A stretch of DNA of 63,059 nt, from positions 1 to 63,059 of the forward strand of contig JAUQPD010000029.1 in the NCBI GenBank assembly GCA_030550555.1, written 5' to 3'. Shown piece by piece: positions 16,506 through 26,255 of the stretch. This stretch comes from Thermodesulfobacteriota bacterium (GTDB taxonomy: Bacteria > Desulfobacterota > Thermodesulfobacteria > Thermodesulfobacteriales > Thermodesulfobacteriaceae). Within the stretch, counting starts at the first letter, position 1; every line of letters starts with the position of its first letter. Below the pieces are notes generated by a model. It was not told the DNA's origin. It saw nothing but the letters and a program-made list of their open reading frames with translations, and made no database searches. The position numbers and the translations under genes were made by a program.

Positions 16506-17585
16506 ATGTTTTATCATCTCCTCTATCCTCTTAGTGAATGGATATCGGTTTTTAATGTATTTAAATATATAACGTTTAGGATGATTTATGGATCAATAAC
16601 AGCGTTTTTGATAGTCTATTTTCTTATGCCATATTTTATAAACTATATAAAAAGGAAACAATTTGGGCAGATAGTTAGAGAAGAGGGACCTGTTCATCAC
16701 CAGGTAAAGAAAGGTACTCCTACTATGGGAGGAGTAGTAATAATTCTTGGTGTTACAGTATCTGTATTGCTCTGGTGTAATTTGACAAATCCTTTTATAT
16801 GGCTTGCCCTTTTTATGTTGCTTGGTTTTGGTTTTATTGGTTTTCTTGATGACTATTTGAAGATAAAAAGAGGCAAAAATTTAGGACTACGTGCTAGGGA
16901 AAAATTAGCTCTTCAATTATTTTTAGTTGTTATATTTTATTATTTACTTTTTCACGTCTTAGATTTTCCTTCAACGATCAATCTTCCTTTTTTTAAGAAA
17001 CTTGTTTTTGATATAGGAATTTTATATTTAGTATTTTCTGGGCTTGTGATTATTGGGAGTTCAAATGGAGTGAATCTAACAGATGGTCTTGATGGACTTG
17101 CGATCGTGCCCTTTTGTGTTGTTGCGGGTGTATATACAGTTTTAGCCTATGTGGCAGGTCATGCAAAATTTGCCCAATATCTATTTATTCCCTATGTTCC
17201 TTGGGCAGGAGAGCTTGCTATTTTTTGTGCAATTCTTGGGGGGGCTGGGCTTGGTTTTCTTTGGTATAATTCGCATCCAGCTGAGATCTTTATGGGAGAT
17301 GTAGGGTCTCTTTCTCTTGGAGGGGTAATGGGAGCTATAGCGGTTATGATTAAACAGGAGTTCTTGCTCGTTCTTGCAGGTGGTGTTTTCGTTATTGAAG
17401 CCCTTTCAGTTATTCTCCAGGTGGGATATTTTAAAATGACAGGAGGAAAGAGACTTTTTAAGATGGCTCCCCTTCATCATCACTTTGAGCTAAAGGGGTG
17501 GAAAGAAAATAAAGTAGTTGTTAGGTTTTGGATAATTTCTGTGATTTGTGGACTTTTGGCACTGAGCACACTTAAGATTAGGTAG
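16506..17585 (+). CDS. mraY: Phospho-MurNAc-pentapeptide transferase
   Basis: It is an integral membrane enzyme that moves phospho-MurNAc-pentapeptide to undecaprenyl phosphate, giving lipid I. It has about ten membrane segments and the family motifs GTPTMGG, FLDDYLK (the catalytic Asp pair), SNGVNLTDGLDGLA and MGDVGSLSLGG, plus the C-terminal APLHHHFELKGW. At 359 residues the length is normal. It starts four bases after murF. Confidence 0.96.
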   Translation: MFYHLLYPLSEWISVFNVFKYITFRMIYGSITAFLIVYFLMPYFINYIKRKQFGQIVREEGPVHHQVKKGTPTMGGVVIILGVTVSVLLWCNLTNPFIWLALFMLLGFGFIGFLDDYLKIKRGKNLGLRAREKLALQLFLVVIFYYLLFHVLDFPSTINLPFFKKLVFDIGILYLVFSGLVIIGSSNGVNLTDGLDGLAIVPFCVVAGVYTVLAYVAGHAKFAQYLFIPYVPWAGELAIFCAILGGAGLGFLWYNSHPAEIFMGDVGSLSLGGVMGAIAVMIKQEFLLVLAGGVFVIEALSVILQVGYFKMTGGKRLFKMAPLHHHFELKGWKENKVVVRFWIISVICGLLALSTLKIR

Positions 17586-17593
17586 GAGCGGTT

Positions 17594-18988
17594 ATGGATA
17601 TCAGAGGTAAAAGGGTTGTTGTAATTGGCTTTGGACGAAGTGGTCAGGCGGTAACTCGGCTTTTGCTTGTAAAAGGGGCAGAAGTCGTAGTTTCTGATAC
17701 CAGGAGAAGGGAGGAATTACCTCCTTCATTGGTATCTTCTATGGAGATCCAGGGGGTCACCTTTGAGACAGGTGGTCATAAACCAGAGACCATGTCAAAG
17801 GCTGATCTTGTGGTAGTGAGCCCAGGGGTACCAAGAGACGTGTATTTACCTGCTCTAAGAAATGGCATTCCTGTTATTGGAGAACTTGAACTTGCCTTTA
17901 GATTCCTCACTCTTGAAGAACGGAGAAAAGTTATTGCTATTACAGGCACCAACGGAAAAACCACAACTACCGCTATGATATCAGAAGTTCTAAAGATTGC
18001 GGGATTCAAAGTCTTTACTGGCGGTAACTATGGAATTCCTCTTTCAGAATTGATTTTATCAGGTGCAAGGGTAGATAGAATCGTGCTTGAGGTCTCAAGT
18101 TTTCAGTTGGAAACTGTGGAGACCTTTAGTCCCTGGATAGGGATTTTACTAAATATTACCCCAGACCATTTAGATCGTTACTCTTCTATTGGAGAATACG
18201 CCTATTACAAGTATAGGCTATTTGAAAGACAGGGTGAGGGAGACTACTCAATCTTACCTTATGGTGAGCCCTATTACCAAAAATTTGCAGGAATGGTGAA
18301 AGGAAGAATTCACTTTTTTAGTGGAGAGAGGGTAGAGGGAGTCTCTGCTTTTGTGGAAGGCGATCAAATTGTGCTCAACTTTATAGAAGAAGAGAAATAC
18401 TCTCTTACTTCCTTCAAACTTCTTGGCTTTCATAATAGACTAAATTTAGCTTCTGCCTTGCTTGCGGGAAGGCTTGCAGGAGCAAGTAGAGAGGCCTGTG
18501 AGAGGTTGATTTCAGAATTTGTTGGGTTTCCTCATCGTCTTGAGTATGTTGGGACCTTTGGTGGGGTTACCTTTGTAAATGACTCCAAGGCAACAAATGT
18601 AGATGCGACCTATCAGGCATTGAAGGGGCAGACAGGGCCTATAATTCTTCTTCTTGGTGGTAGACACAAGGGCGGATCCTATGAAGTTTTAAGAAAACCT
18701 ATTAGGGAGAAGGTCAAGACTCTTATTCTCTTTGGGGAGGCAAGGGAGATAATCTGGAATGAATTAGGAGGGCTTGTAGAGACCTACATTGTTGAGGATC
18801 TTCCACAGGCCTTAAGTGTCGTCTTTCAAGTAGCCTCTCCTGGAGATGTTGTGCTACTCTCACCAGCTTGTTCAAGTTTTGACCAATTTCGTGACTATCA
18901 GGAAAGGGGAGAAGTCTTTAGGGAACTAGTTTTAAAGTATGCACCTAAATATCTTGTTGAGGCAAGAAAGGAGGAGATCTTTCATTGA
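17594..18988 (+). CDS. murD: UDP-MurNAc-L-alanine:D-glutamate ligase
   Basis: It adds D-Glu to UDP-MurNAc-L-Ala. The N-terminal Rossmann GFGRSGQAV (about residues 13-21), ATP loop GTNGKTTTT, FVNDSKATNVDAT and LSPACSSFDQF are all typical. Length (464 residues) is normal. In most bacteria ftsW comes next, but here the stop overlaps the murG start by four bases (ATGA), so nothing lies between them. Confidence 0.95.
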   Translation: MDIRGKRVVVIGFGRSGQAVTRLLLVKGAEVVVSDTRRREELPPSLVSSMEIQGVTFETGGHKPETMSKADLVVVSPGVPRDVYLPALRNGIPVIGELELAFRFLTLEERRKVIAITGTNGKTTTTAMISEVLKIAGFKVFTGGNYGIPLSELILSGARVDRIVLEVSSFQLETVETFSPWIGILLNITPDHLDRYSSIGEYAYYKYRLFERQGEGDYSILPYGEPYYQKFAGMVKGRIHFFSGERVEGVSAFVEGDQIVLNFIEEEKYSLTSFKLLGFHNRLNLASALLAGRLAGASREACERLISEFVGFPHRLEYVGTFGGVTFVNDSKATNVDATYQALKGQTGPIILLLGGRHKGGSYEVLRKPIREKVKTLILFGEAREIIWNELGGLVETYIVEDLPQALSVVFQVASPGDVVLLSPACSSFDQFRDYQERGEVFRELVLKYAPKYLVEARKEEIFH

Positions 18989-20085
18989 GATGGCTTATTG
19001 TGGCAGGGGGAACAGGAGGACATATAGTTCCAGGCCTTGCCATTGCAGAAAGATTACTTGCCATGAATGAAGAGGTCTTTTTTGTTGCTGGCATGAGAGA
19101 GGTAGAGAGACATCTTTTAGGAAAAAAACCTTTTTCTGTCTATCACCTTGACGTTGAAGGATTTGTTGGTCGTCCTATCAGAGACCAAGTCCGAGCGGTA
19201 TTTAAAATGCTAAAGAGCTTAAAGAGAGCAAGAGATTTGATAAGAGAGGTCAAACCTTCGGTCGTTATTTCCGAAGGGGGTTATGTGTCGGTTCCAGTAG
19301 TAGTTGCTGGAAAGATAGAGAAGATCCCTTGCTGTCTTCACGAACAAAATGTAATTCCAGGCAAGGCAAATCAGCTATTAGGAAGATTTGTTGATAGGAT
19401 TTTTGTTAGCTTTGAAGAAACAAGTGTGTATTTTCCAGAAAGTAAGACCGTGGTATCTGGAAATCCCGTAAGAGAGGCACTACTTGAGAGCAGAAAGAGA
19501 GAGCATGAGGGAAGAGGGCTTCTTGTTCTTGGTGGAAGTCTTGGTGCAAGATTTATTAATGAGTTGCTTGTAAACATTATAGAGGCCCTATTTTCAAGAG
19601 TTCCTAAACTCTTTGTAATTCATCAGACGGGATTTGAGGACTTTGACCGGGTAAGAAAAGCCTATGAAAGGCTCAATCTATCTAAGGAGCAGAGAGAGAG
19701 GCTTAGGATATACCCTTTTATTGATGATATGGCATGGGCATATGCTCAGGCTGATCTTGTCCTTTCAAGGGCAGGAGCAACAACTATTGCAGAACTCATA
19801 GCCCTTGAAAAACCAGCAATTCTCGTTCCCTTTCCTTATGCAACACATGGGCATCAGGAGAAAAATGCTGAAGTCCTTGTTGAAGCAGGCTCTGCGATGA
19901 TGTTTAAACAGGATTCTGTTGAAAAGGAAGCCTTAGCAGAGCTTATGGCAAATCTTCTTCTCGATGGTGAGCGTTTGAAGAAGATGTCTAAAAATTATGA
20001 AAAATTGAAGAAGGGAGATCCAGCAGAGATTATTATCAATGAGACGAGAAGGTTAATGATGGAAAGGAGATGCCACCATGCTTGA
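18985..20085 (+). CDS. murG: UDP-GlcNAc:lipid I GlcNAc transferase
   Basis: It is a peripheral GT-B glycosyltransferase that turns lipid I into lipid II on the inner face of the membrane. The first glycine loop, GGTGGHIVPGLAIA, the HEQNVIPGKAN motif, GGSLGARFIN and the donor-binding SRAGATTIAEL with PFPYATHGHQEKNA are all clear. Length is 366 residues. Both ends overlap their neighbours (ATGA with murD; eight bases with murC). Confidence 0.96.
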   Translation: MRWLIVAGGTGGHIVPGLAIAERLLAMNEEVFFVAGMREVERHLLGKKPFSVYHLDVEGFVGRPIRDQVRAVFKMLKSLKRARDLIREVKPSVVISEGGYVSVPVVVAGKIEKIPCCLHEQNVIPGKANQLLGRFVDRIFVSFEETSVYFPESKTVVSGNPVREALLESRKREHEGRGLLVLGGSLGARFINELLVNIIEALFSRVPKLFVIHQTGFEDFDRVRKAYERLNLSKEQRERLRIYPFIDDMAWAYAQADLVLSRAGATTIAELIALEKPAILVPFPYATHGHQEKNAEVLVEAGSAMMFKQDSVEKEALAELMANLLLDGERLKKMSKNYEKLKKGDPAEIIINETRRLMMERRCHHA

Positions 20086-21472
20086 AAAGAAGCGAAAGAT
20101 CCATTTTATTGGAATTGGTGGAGTTGGTATGAGTGGACTTGCTCTAATCCTTCATAGGCTCGGCCATGAGGTTTCTGGATGTGATCTTTCAGGAAGTAGA
20201 TATCTGGAGCCCCTTTTGAGGGAGGGGGTCAAGATAAGCCTTGGACATGATCCATCACACATCGAAGAGGCAGAAATAGTTGTCTATTCTTCTGCTATTC
20301 CTAAGGACCATCCTGAAATAAGGAGAGCAAAGGAAAAGGGCCTAATTATTCTTCCACGAGCTAAAATGCTTTCAGAAGTAATGAGATTCTATCCTAAAAG
20401 TATTGTTGTTGCAGGATCACACGGTAAAACGACAACTACTTCCATGATAGCAGAGATACTGATAAATCTGGGACTCAATCCTACGGTAGTTGTAGGAGGC
20501 ATAATTAACAATATTAAAAGTAATTCTATTCTTGGAGGAAGTGAGTATCTTGTGGCAGAAGCAGACGAAAGCGATGGATCCTTTCTCCTCTACTCACCTT
20601 TTATTGAGGTGATAACTAACATTGATCGAGAACACTTAGACTTTTATGCAGATTTTCCTGCAATTAAAAGGGCCTTTGCAAATTTCATAATGAGAGTAAA
20701 TCCGGAAGGACGGGTAATCCTTTGCATTGATGATCCTGGAGTGAGAGAGGCTATTGAGGACCTTTCAGGTCCCTTTCTCCTTTATGGGTTTTCTGATGAG
20801 GCTGAACTTAGAGGTCGCATCGTAAAAGAGGGTGCTAATCCTAAGGTTGAAGTTCATTATAGAGGTGAAAAGATTGGGAAATTCCAACTCTGTATACCAG
20901 GTAAACACAATGCCCTAAATGCCCTTGGGGCTATTGGAGTAGCCATAACTTTAGGGTTACCTACGGAAAAAGTTTTAGCAGTTCTTGAGAAATTTAGGGG
21001 TGTAAAGAGACGACTTGAATTCAAGGGGATTTATAGGGGAGCAATTCTTCTTGATGATTATGCTCATCATCCAAGAGAAATTTCTGCAACACTTCAGGCT
21101 ATCAGGGATCTCTATCCTCAAAAAAAGATAATACTTGTCTTCCAGCCTCACCGCTATACTAGAACAAAAGCCCTTTGGGAGGATTTTCTTCTCGTATTAA
21201 GAGAGCCAGATATATTAGTTCTTACTGATATTTATCCTGCAAGTGAGGTTCCAATACCAGGAGTGACTGGAGAGTCCTTTTATGAGGCTGTGAAAGAGGT
21301 AAGAGGTGTTCGGCCTACATTTTTTGAGGGGGATCTGGAGAGACTTCCAGAGTTGATTGAAAAACTTGCAGAAAAAGAGACTCTTCTCGTAACAATGGGT
21401 GCTGGCAACATTTACAAAATTCACGAAAAAATACTTTCGGAAGATCAAGTGAGTGAAGATGCAGTGGCTTAA
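20078..21472 (+). CDS. murC: UDP-MurNAc:L-alanine ligase
   Basis: It attaches L-Ala to UDP-MurNAc, the first stem-peptide residue. It shows GIGGVGMSGLA near residue 11, the ATP loop GSHGKTTTTSM, AEADESDGSFL and a DDYAHHPREI motif. Length (464 residues) is normal. It follows murG with an eight-base overlap and overlaps murB at its 3' end. Confidence 0.96.
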   Translation: MLEKKRKIHFIGIGGVGMSGLALILHRLGHEVSGCDLSGSRYLEPLLREGVKISLGHDPSHIEEAEIVVYSSAIPKDHPEIRRAKEKGLIILPRAKMLSEVMRFYPKSIVVAGSHGKTTTTSMIAEILINLGLNPTVVVGGIINNIKSNSILGGSEYLVAEADESDGSFLLYSPFIEVITNIDREHLDFYADFPAIKRAFANFIMRVNPEGRVILCIDDPGVREAIEDLSGPFLLYGFSDEAELRGRIVKEGANPKVEVHYRGEKIGKFQLCIPGKHNALNALGAIGVAITLGLPTEKVLAVLEKFRGVKRRLEFKGIYRGAILLDDYAHHPREISATLQAIRDLYPQKKIILVFQPHRYTRTKALWEDFLLVLREPDILVLTDIYPASEVPIPGVTGESFYEAVKEVRGVRPTFFEGDLERLPELIEKLAEKETLLVTMGAGNIYKIHEKILSEDQVSEDAVA

Positions 21473-22388
21473 AGAGCTCGATAGATTTTTTATTGAGGAA
21501 GGCTTTGAATTTTTAAGAGATGTTCCTCTTGCACCCTACACGACTATTAAAATTGGTGGTCCAGCCAAAAGGGCCATTTTCCCAAGAAGTAAAGAGGAAT
21601 TAATTAAAACTTTAGACTTTTTGATTGAGAGGCAGATTCCTCATTACGTGATAGGTGGAGGAAGTAATCTTTTAGTTGCTGACAGTGGATTTTTTGGAGT
21701 GGTGTTAATTCTCACTAAGATGAAGGGTTTTAAAATAATTACGGAAGATGGACAAACTTTAGTAATGAGAGTACTTTCGGGGACGAAAATAAATGAGATA
21801 ATTGCAGGTGCAAGAAAACTGGGTTATGGAGGGTTTGAATTTTTGGCTGGTGTTCCTGCAACCTTAGGAGGAGCAATTAGAATGAATGCTGGAGCCTTTG
21901 GAATAACTACCTCTGCCTTTGTGAGAAAGGTAGAGATTTATGAGGGTAATGCGGTGAAAGAGATTATACCTTCAGATCATGATTGGACCTATCGTTCCTT
22001 TAAAGTTCCAGGGATTATAATATCTGCAGAGCTTGCGCTACCCAAAACTGATGAAAGGGAGATACAAAGGAGACTTAGAGATTTCTGGGAGAGGAGAAGA
22101 AGAACTCAACCAGTTGCGGAGAGAACCTTCGGATCAACCTTTAAGAATCCTCCATGTTGTTATGCAGGAGCTCTGATAGAAGAGGTTGGACTTAAAGGTT
22201 TTAGAATTGGAAATGCCAAGATCTCTGAAAAACATGCAAATTTTATTGTTAATCTTGGAGAAGCAAGGGCACAGGATGTCTTGGAGCTAATCTATCTTGC
22301 TAAGACGAAAGTTTATGAGAGGTTTCAAATTTTTCTTGAACCAGAGGTGAAGTTTTTGGGGATAGACAATGAGAGACTTTGTAATTAG
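21459..22388 (+). CDS. murB: UDP-N-acetylenolpyruvoylglucosamine reductase
   Basis: It is a FAD enzyme that reduces UDP-GlcNAc-enolpyruvate to UDP-MurNAc with NADPH. Family stretches are APYTTIKIGGPA, VIGGGSNLLVAD, GYGGFEFLAGVPATLGGAI and the catalytic-serine region TFGSTFKNP. The start is ATG at 21459 or GTG six bases upstream; both lie inside murC. Length, about 310 residues, is normal. It overlaps ftsQ at its end. Confidence 0.94.
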   Translation: MQWLKELDRFFIEEGFEFLRDVPLAPYTTIKIGGPAKRAIFPRSKEELIKTLDFLIERQIPHYVIGGGSNLLVADSGFFGVVLILTKMKGFKIITEDGQTLVMRVLSGTKINEIIAGARKLGYGGFEFLAGVPATLGGAIRMNAGAFGITTSAFVRKVEIYEGNAVKEIIPSDHDWTYRSFKVPGIIISAELALPKTDEREIQRRLRDFWERRRRTQPVAERTFGSTFKNPPCCYAGALIEEVGLKGFRIGNAKISEKHANFIVNLGEARAQDVLELIYLAKTKVYERFQIFLEPEVKFLGIDNERLCN

Positions 22389-23094
22389 AAATAAACGTAA
22401 ATTATTCGTTTTATTTTTGTTTATAGTGATTTTTATTTTAATGGTTTACTCGTTATATTTTACTGACCTTTTTGTAGTCAAAGAAGTAAAGGTAAGTGGA
22501 GGGACTAAGATCAGTAGGGATGATGTCATTAGACTAACTGGGTTGAAAGGAGGGGAGAGGCTTTTTAGGATTGATCTAAAAGAGTTGAAGAAGAGAATTG
22601 AATCTCATCCTTATGTGGAAGAAGCCTTCTTAGCAAGAAGGCCTCCATCGGTATTAGAAATAGTCATAAAGGAGAGAGAGGGCCTTGCTATTTTAGTTCT
22701 CGACAACAAGGGATATCTTGTTGATAGAAAAGGTGTCATATTGGGTAGTATCCTTCCGCAAGATTATCTCTTTTATCCTCTAATTGAGATCAAAGATGAT
22801 ACATGGAAAGATAACTTCTTTAAGTTTTTATCTTGGTTGAAAGATAACAAAAGGTATCTTCCAGTTTATGAAAATTATTCTAAAATAACCTTAGAGAGAG
22901 ATAAAATTATCTTACAGACTAAAACTCAGTTAAAGATTTATTTTCCCTTGGGGGTAGTTGAGGATATGGCACGGCTTTATCAAAATTTGGATAAAATTAT
23001 GGTTTATCTTTACGAGACAAATATGATAGAAAAGGTAGAGTTAATTAGACTTGATTATCCCCAAGGTAAGGCCTTAATTAAATTTAGGGGTTAA
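22369..23094 (+). CDS. ftsQ: Cell division protein FtsQ
   Basis: It is a bitopic divisome protein. A short basic tail precedes one membrane segment (about 12-30). The POTRA domain follows (VVKEVKVSGGTKISRDDVIR, then GERLFRIDLKELKKRIES). ARRPPSVLEIVIKER and NKGYLVDRKGVIL are family-typical. At 241 residues it is normal. FtsQ forms a complex with FtsL and FtsB; its retention with FtsL implies the regulatory arm of the septal synthase is kept. Confidence 0.9.
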   Translation: MRDFVIRNKRKLFVLFLFIVIFILMVYSLYFTDLFVVKEVKVSGGTKISRDDVIRLTGLKGGERLFRIDLKELKKRIESHPYVEEAFLARRPPSVLEIVIKEREGLAILVLDNKGYLVDRKGVILGSILPQDYLFYPLIEIKDDTWKDNFFKFLSWLKDNKRYLPVYENYSKITLERDKIILQTKTQLKIYFPLGVVEDMARLYQNLDKIMVYLYETNMIEKVELIRLDYPQGKALIKFRG

Positions 23095-23097
23095 GAG

Positions 23098-24309
23098 ATG
23101 GCTAGAGATGGTGGTATTCTTGTTGTAGATGTTGGGACAACGAAGATATGTGCCCTAATTGGAGAGGAGAGGGATGGGAAACTTTGGGTAACAGGTATGG
23201 GTGTAAGTCCCTCTCAGGGGTTAAAAAAGGGAACAGTTATTAACATAGAGGAGGCAACTAATAGTATAAAATCCGCTATAGATAAGGCTCAAGGGCAGGC
23301 TAAAGTTCAGCCTTCCCTTGTTTTTACAAGTGTTGCTGGAAGTCACATAAAGATCCACTCAGGAATGGGAGTTGTAGCCCTTAAGGAAAAGGTCGTAACC
23401 CATGAAGACATTGAGGAAGTCTTAAGTTCTGCTCAGGCAGTTGACATCTCTCAGGATAGAGTGTTACTACATGTCATTCCTCAAGAATTTGTTTTGGATC
23501 AAACTAGAGGAATAACTCAACCTCTCGGAATGACAGGGGTTCGTCTTGAGGCCCATGTGCAACTTATCACTGCCCAGCGGTCTTGTGTTCAAAATTTGCT
23601 CAAGTGTTTTGAATACCTGGAATTAGAGGTAGATGGTATTGTATTTCAAGGCCTTGCTTCTGCAGAGGCTGTGCTATCTCCAGAGGAGAAAGATCTTGGT
23701 GTTCTTCTCATTGACTTTGGGGGAGGGACAAGTGATATAGTTGTATATAGAGAGGGAGTTCTTCGGTTTGCTTCATCAATTCCCGTAGGAGGAGATCTTT
23801 TGACAAATGACCTTGCTGTGTGTCTCAAGACAAGTAAAAACGATGCAGAACGATTGAAATTGGAAGAGGGAGTGTGTCTTAGGGAGTTGGTTGAAGAAGG
23901 CGAAATTATTGAAGTGCCAGGAATAGGTAATAGACCTCCAAGAAGTATACAGAAGAAAATTCTTGCAGAGATTCTTGAAGAAAGAGTAAAGGAGTTACTT
24001 GCCCTTATAGATTCTGAAATTAAGGATATTCCGAAGACTTATTTAACAAGCGGTGTTGTGCTTACAGGTGGTTCTGCTCTCCTTCCAGGGCTTATTTACT
24101 TGTGTGATCAGATTTTAGATCTTCCTGCTAGAATAGGTTTTCCTGAGAGACTGCCTGGGCTTACAGAGGAGATCTATCATCCTCAATATGCCACTGCTGT
24201 GGGGATGCTCATTTATGCCTATCAGAACTATTATCAAGCTACCGAAAAGCCCCAGAAAAAGAGAGGTATTCTGGATATGATTAGAGATCTTTTGAAACTC
24301 AAAAAATAA
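23098..24309 (+). CDS. ftsA: Cell division protein FtsA
   Basis: It is an actin-like ATPase that tethers FtsZ to the membrane. VDVGTTKICALIGE is the phosphate-1 motif, LLIDFGGGTSDIVVY the phosphate-2 motif and VVLTGGSALLPGL the adenosine motif. The 1C subdomain lies between. The end (ILDMIRDLLKLKK) is an amphipathic helix of the kind FtsA uses to bind membrane. Length (403 residues) is normal. It starts three bases after ftsQ. Confidence 0.95.
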   Translation: MARDGGILVVDVGTTKICALIGEERDGKLWVTGMGVSPSQGLKKGTVINIEEATNSIKSAIDKAQGQAKVQPSLVFTSVAGSHIKIHSGMGVVALKEKVVTHEDIEEVLSSAQAVDISQDRVLLHVIPQEFVLDQTRGITQPLGMTGVRLEAHVQLITAQRSCVQNLLKCFEYLELEVDGIVFQGLASAEAVLSPEEKDLGVLLIDFGGGTSDIVVYREGVLRFASSIPVGGDLLTNDLAVCLKTSKNDAERLKLEEGVCLRELVEEGEIIEVPGIGNRPPRSIQKKILAEILEERVKELLALIDSEIKDIPKTYLTSGVVLTGGSALLPGLIYLCDQILDLPARIGFPERLPGLTEEIYHPQYATAVGMLIYAYQNYYQATEKPQKKRGILDMIRDLLKLKK

Positions 24310-24330
24310 ATAATTAAAGAGGAGGAAGAG

Positions 24331-25446
24331 ATGAGGCTTGCCTTCGAACTGATGGATGAGGAAAATATTAAGCTTCAGCCAAATATAAAGGTGATTGGAG
24401 TGGGAGGTGGAGGTGGGAATGCGGTAGCTCATATGATAAGAAGAGGACTTAAGGGGGTTGAATTTATTGTAGCAAATACTGACTATAAGGTCTTATCTCT
24501 AAATCCTGCACCAGTAAAAGTTCAACTTGGGAAGAAACTTACAAGAGGATTAGGAGCAGGTGGTAAGCCAGAGGTGGGAAGGAGTGCTGCTGAGGAGTCT
24601 GAGAAAGAGATTAGAGATGCTCTTAAGGATGCAGATATGGTATTTCTTGCTGCAGGGATGGGGGGAGGAACGGGAACAGGAGCAACCCCTGTAATTGCCA
24701 GCATATGTAAAGAGATGGGGATACTTACGGTTGCGGTAGTCACAAAGCCCTTTACCTTCGAAGGAAAGATTAGAATCAGACAGGCTGAGGAAGGCATTGA
24801 AGAATTGAAGAAGTATGTAGATACACTTATTACTATTCCCAATGATAAACTCATTCTCCTTGGTGCCCCACAGGAAAGGCTCTATGAGATGTTTAAAAAA
24901 GCAGACGATGTATTATATTATGCGGTAAGAGGCATATCTGATCTTATTCTTTCACCTGGATATATAAATCTTGATTTTGCAGATGTAAAGGCGGTGATGA
25001 CTGAAAGCGGAGGAGTTGCCCTTATGGGTATGGGAGAGGCTCAGGGTGAAGATAGGGCCCAGTTAGCAACCCAAATGGCTATATCAAGCCCCCTTCTTGA
25101 CGACCTATCTATTAGTGGAGCCAAGGGAATTCTTTTAAATATGAGTGTTCATCCAGAAACTTTGACCATTCAGGAAACCCAAATCATCACTAGTACTGTT
25201 ACCAAAGAACTTCATCCTGATGCCCGTGTCTATTTTGGTGTTGTCTTCGACGAAACCTTGGGAGATACCCTTAGACTTACAATAATCGCAACAGGTATTG
25301 AGAAAGAGTCTAACAAAAAGGGAGAAAAAGTTATCTCATTTAGTGAAAGGGAGAAGAGACGAGAGGAACTTAAAAGACCGAATTGGAGAGACCTTGGGGA
25401 GGATGTAATTGATATTCCTCCAATTCTCAGAAAAAGAGCTGATTAA
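24331..25446 (+). CDS. ftsZ: Cell division GTPase FtsZ
   Basis: It is a tubulin homologue that forms the Z ring. The signature GGGTGTGA is at residues 111-118; VGGGGGNAV is near 24-32 and ANTD at 48-51. The T7-loop region reads LDFADVKAVM. The conserved C-terminal peptide is DVIDIPPILRKRAD, the site for FtsA and other partners. Length is 371 residues. A GGAGG lies just before the ATG. The next two genes follow closely, so they are likely co-transcribed. Confidence 0.97.
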   Translation: MRLAFELMDEENIKLQPNIKVIGVGGGGGNAVAHMIRRGLKGVEFIVANTDYKVLSLNPAPVKVQLGKKLTRGLGAGGKPEVGRSAAEESEKEIRDALKDADMVFLAAGMGGGTGTGATPVIASICKEMGILTVAVVTKPFTFEGKIRIRQAEEGIEELKKYVDTLITIPNDKLILLGAPQERLYEMFKKADDVLYYAVRGISDLILSPGYINLDFADVKAVMTESGGVALMGMGEAQGEDRAQLATQMAISSPLLDDLSISGAKGILLNMSVHPETLTIQETQIITSTVTKELHPDARVYFGVVFDETLGDTLRLTIIATGIEKESNKKGEKVISFSEREKRREELKRPNWRDLGEDVIDIPPILRKRAD

Positions 25447-25469
25447 GATTTCCCTACAGAGGGGGAGTT

Positions 25470-26255
25470 ATGAAGGAAATAGCGAGCTTCGAGGATCCAG
25501 TTAGAAGGCAACCTTTGAAATTAGCGCTTTTCCGACTCGAGGAAATCTCTATTCCCCCTTTTCAAAGGGATGTCTCCGAAAGTCTAAAAAAACATCTGGA
25601 GATGGCTATTGAGAAGTTGGGCTTCTTGACACCGATTGTAGTAGTTCCTAAGGGTGGAAAATATTACGTAGTTGATGGGAGACATCGTCTTGAAGCAATG
25701 AGGGAACTTGGGGCTCGTGAAATCTTAGCCATAGTAGTGGATGAAAGCCTTTATCACTATATTTTGGAATTCAACACAGAAAAGCCTCCAAATGTCAAAG
25801 AAAAGGCAAAACAAGCCTATAGGCTTTATATGGATTTTTATAGAGAAGATTCAGAGTTGATCGAGGAAGATCTCTTTACTTATCTTAAGGAGCCTATGTT
25901 GATAACTTTTGGTTTTGCCATAGAAGAATTTGATCCTCGTTTCCCTGCTAGTTTTTATGAAAGTTTTCTTTCCAAGATTGACAATTTTCTCAGGATTCCG
26001 CTTTCCTCTGCAGTGGAGGAACGTAGAAATAGAGCACAGGCTCTTGTAGATCTCAATCGGGTAGTAAATGAGAAGTACGCTGAGTTTGGTTGGGAAAATG
26101 CCTTAATGAAGGGTGAGATTGTTAGGAAGGCAGTTCAGAGGGCCTTTGGTGTGAGAGTAAGAACAATTGATGAGGAATTTTATTCAGCAATTGAGCGTGT
26201 CAAGAATGCTTGTATGGAGTTGACACCTGCAGATTTTGGAGAGATAACAGAATGA
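25470..26255 (+). CDS. ParB/sulfiredoxin-fold domain protein linked to ftsZ
   Basis: Residues about 20-95 form a ParB-N-like domain: IPPFQRD, FLTPIVVVPKGGKYYVVDGRH and DGRHRLEAMRELGAREI. This domain binds CTP or ATP in ParB and sulfiredoxin relatives. The rest, about 165 residues, is helical and I do not recognise it. It lacks an obvious ParB helix-turn-helix order, so it is not a standard chromosome-partition ParB. It starts 23 bases after ftsZ and ends in an ATGA overlap with the MEMO-family gene. A role in division or in the MEMO system is suggested only by context. Confidence 0.75.
   Translation: MKEIASFEDPVRRQPLKLALFRLEEISIPPFQRDVSESLKKHLEMAIEKLGFLTPIVVVPKGGKYYVVDGRHRLEAMRELGAREILAIVVDESLYHYILEFNTEKPPNVKEKAKQAYRLYMDFYREDSELIEEDLFTYLKEPMLITFGFAIEEFDPRFPASFYESFLSKIDNFLRIPLSSAVEERRNRAQALVDLNRVVNEKYAEFGWENALMKGEIVRKAVQRAFGVRVRTIDEEFYSAIERVKNACMELTPADFGEITE

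Noticed and set aside
25470-26255. Chromosome-partition ParB (parABS)
   Set aside because: No parA, no parS-like sites and no clear ParB helix-turn-helix region; only the N-terminal fold is shared.
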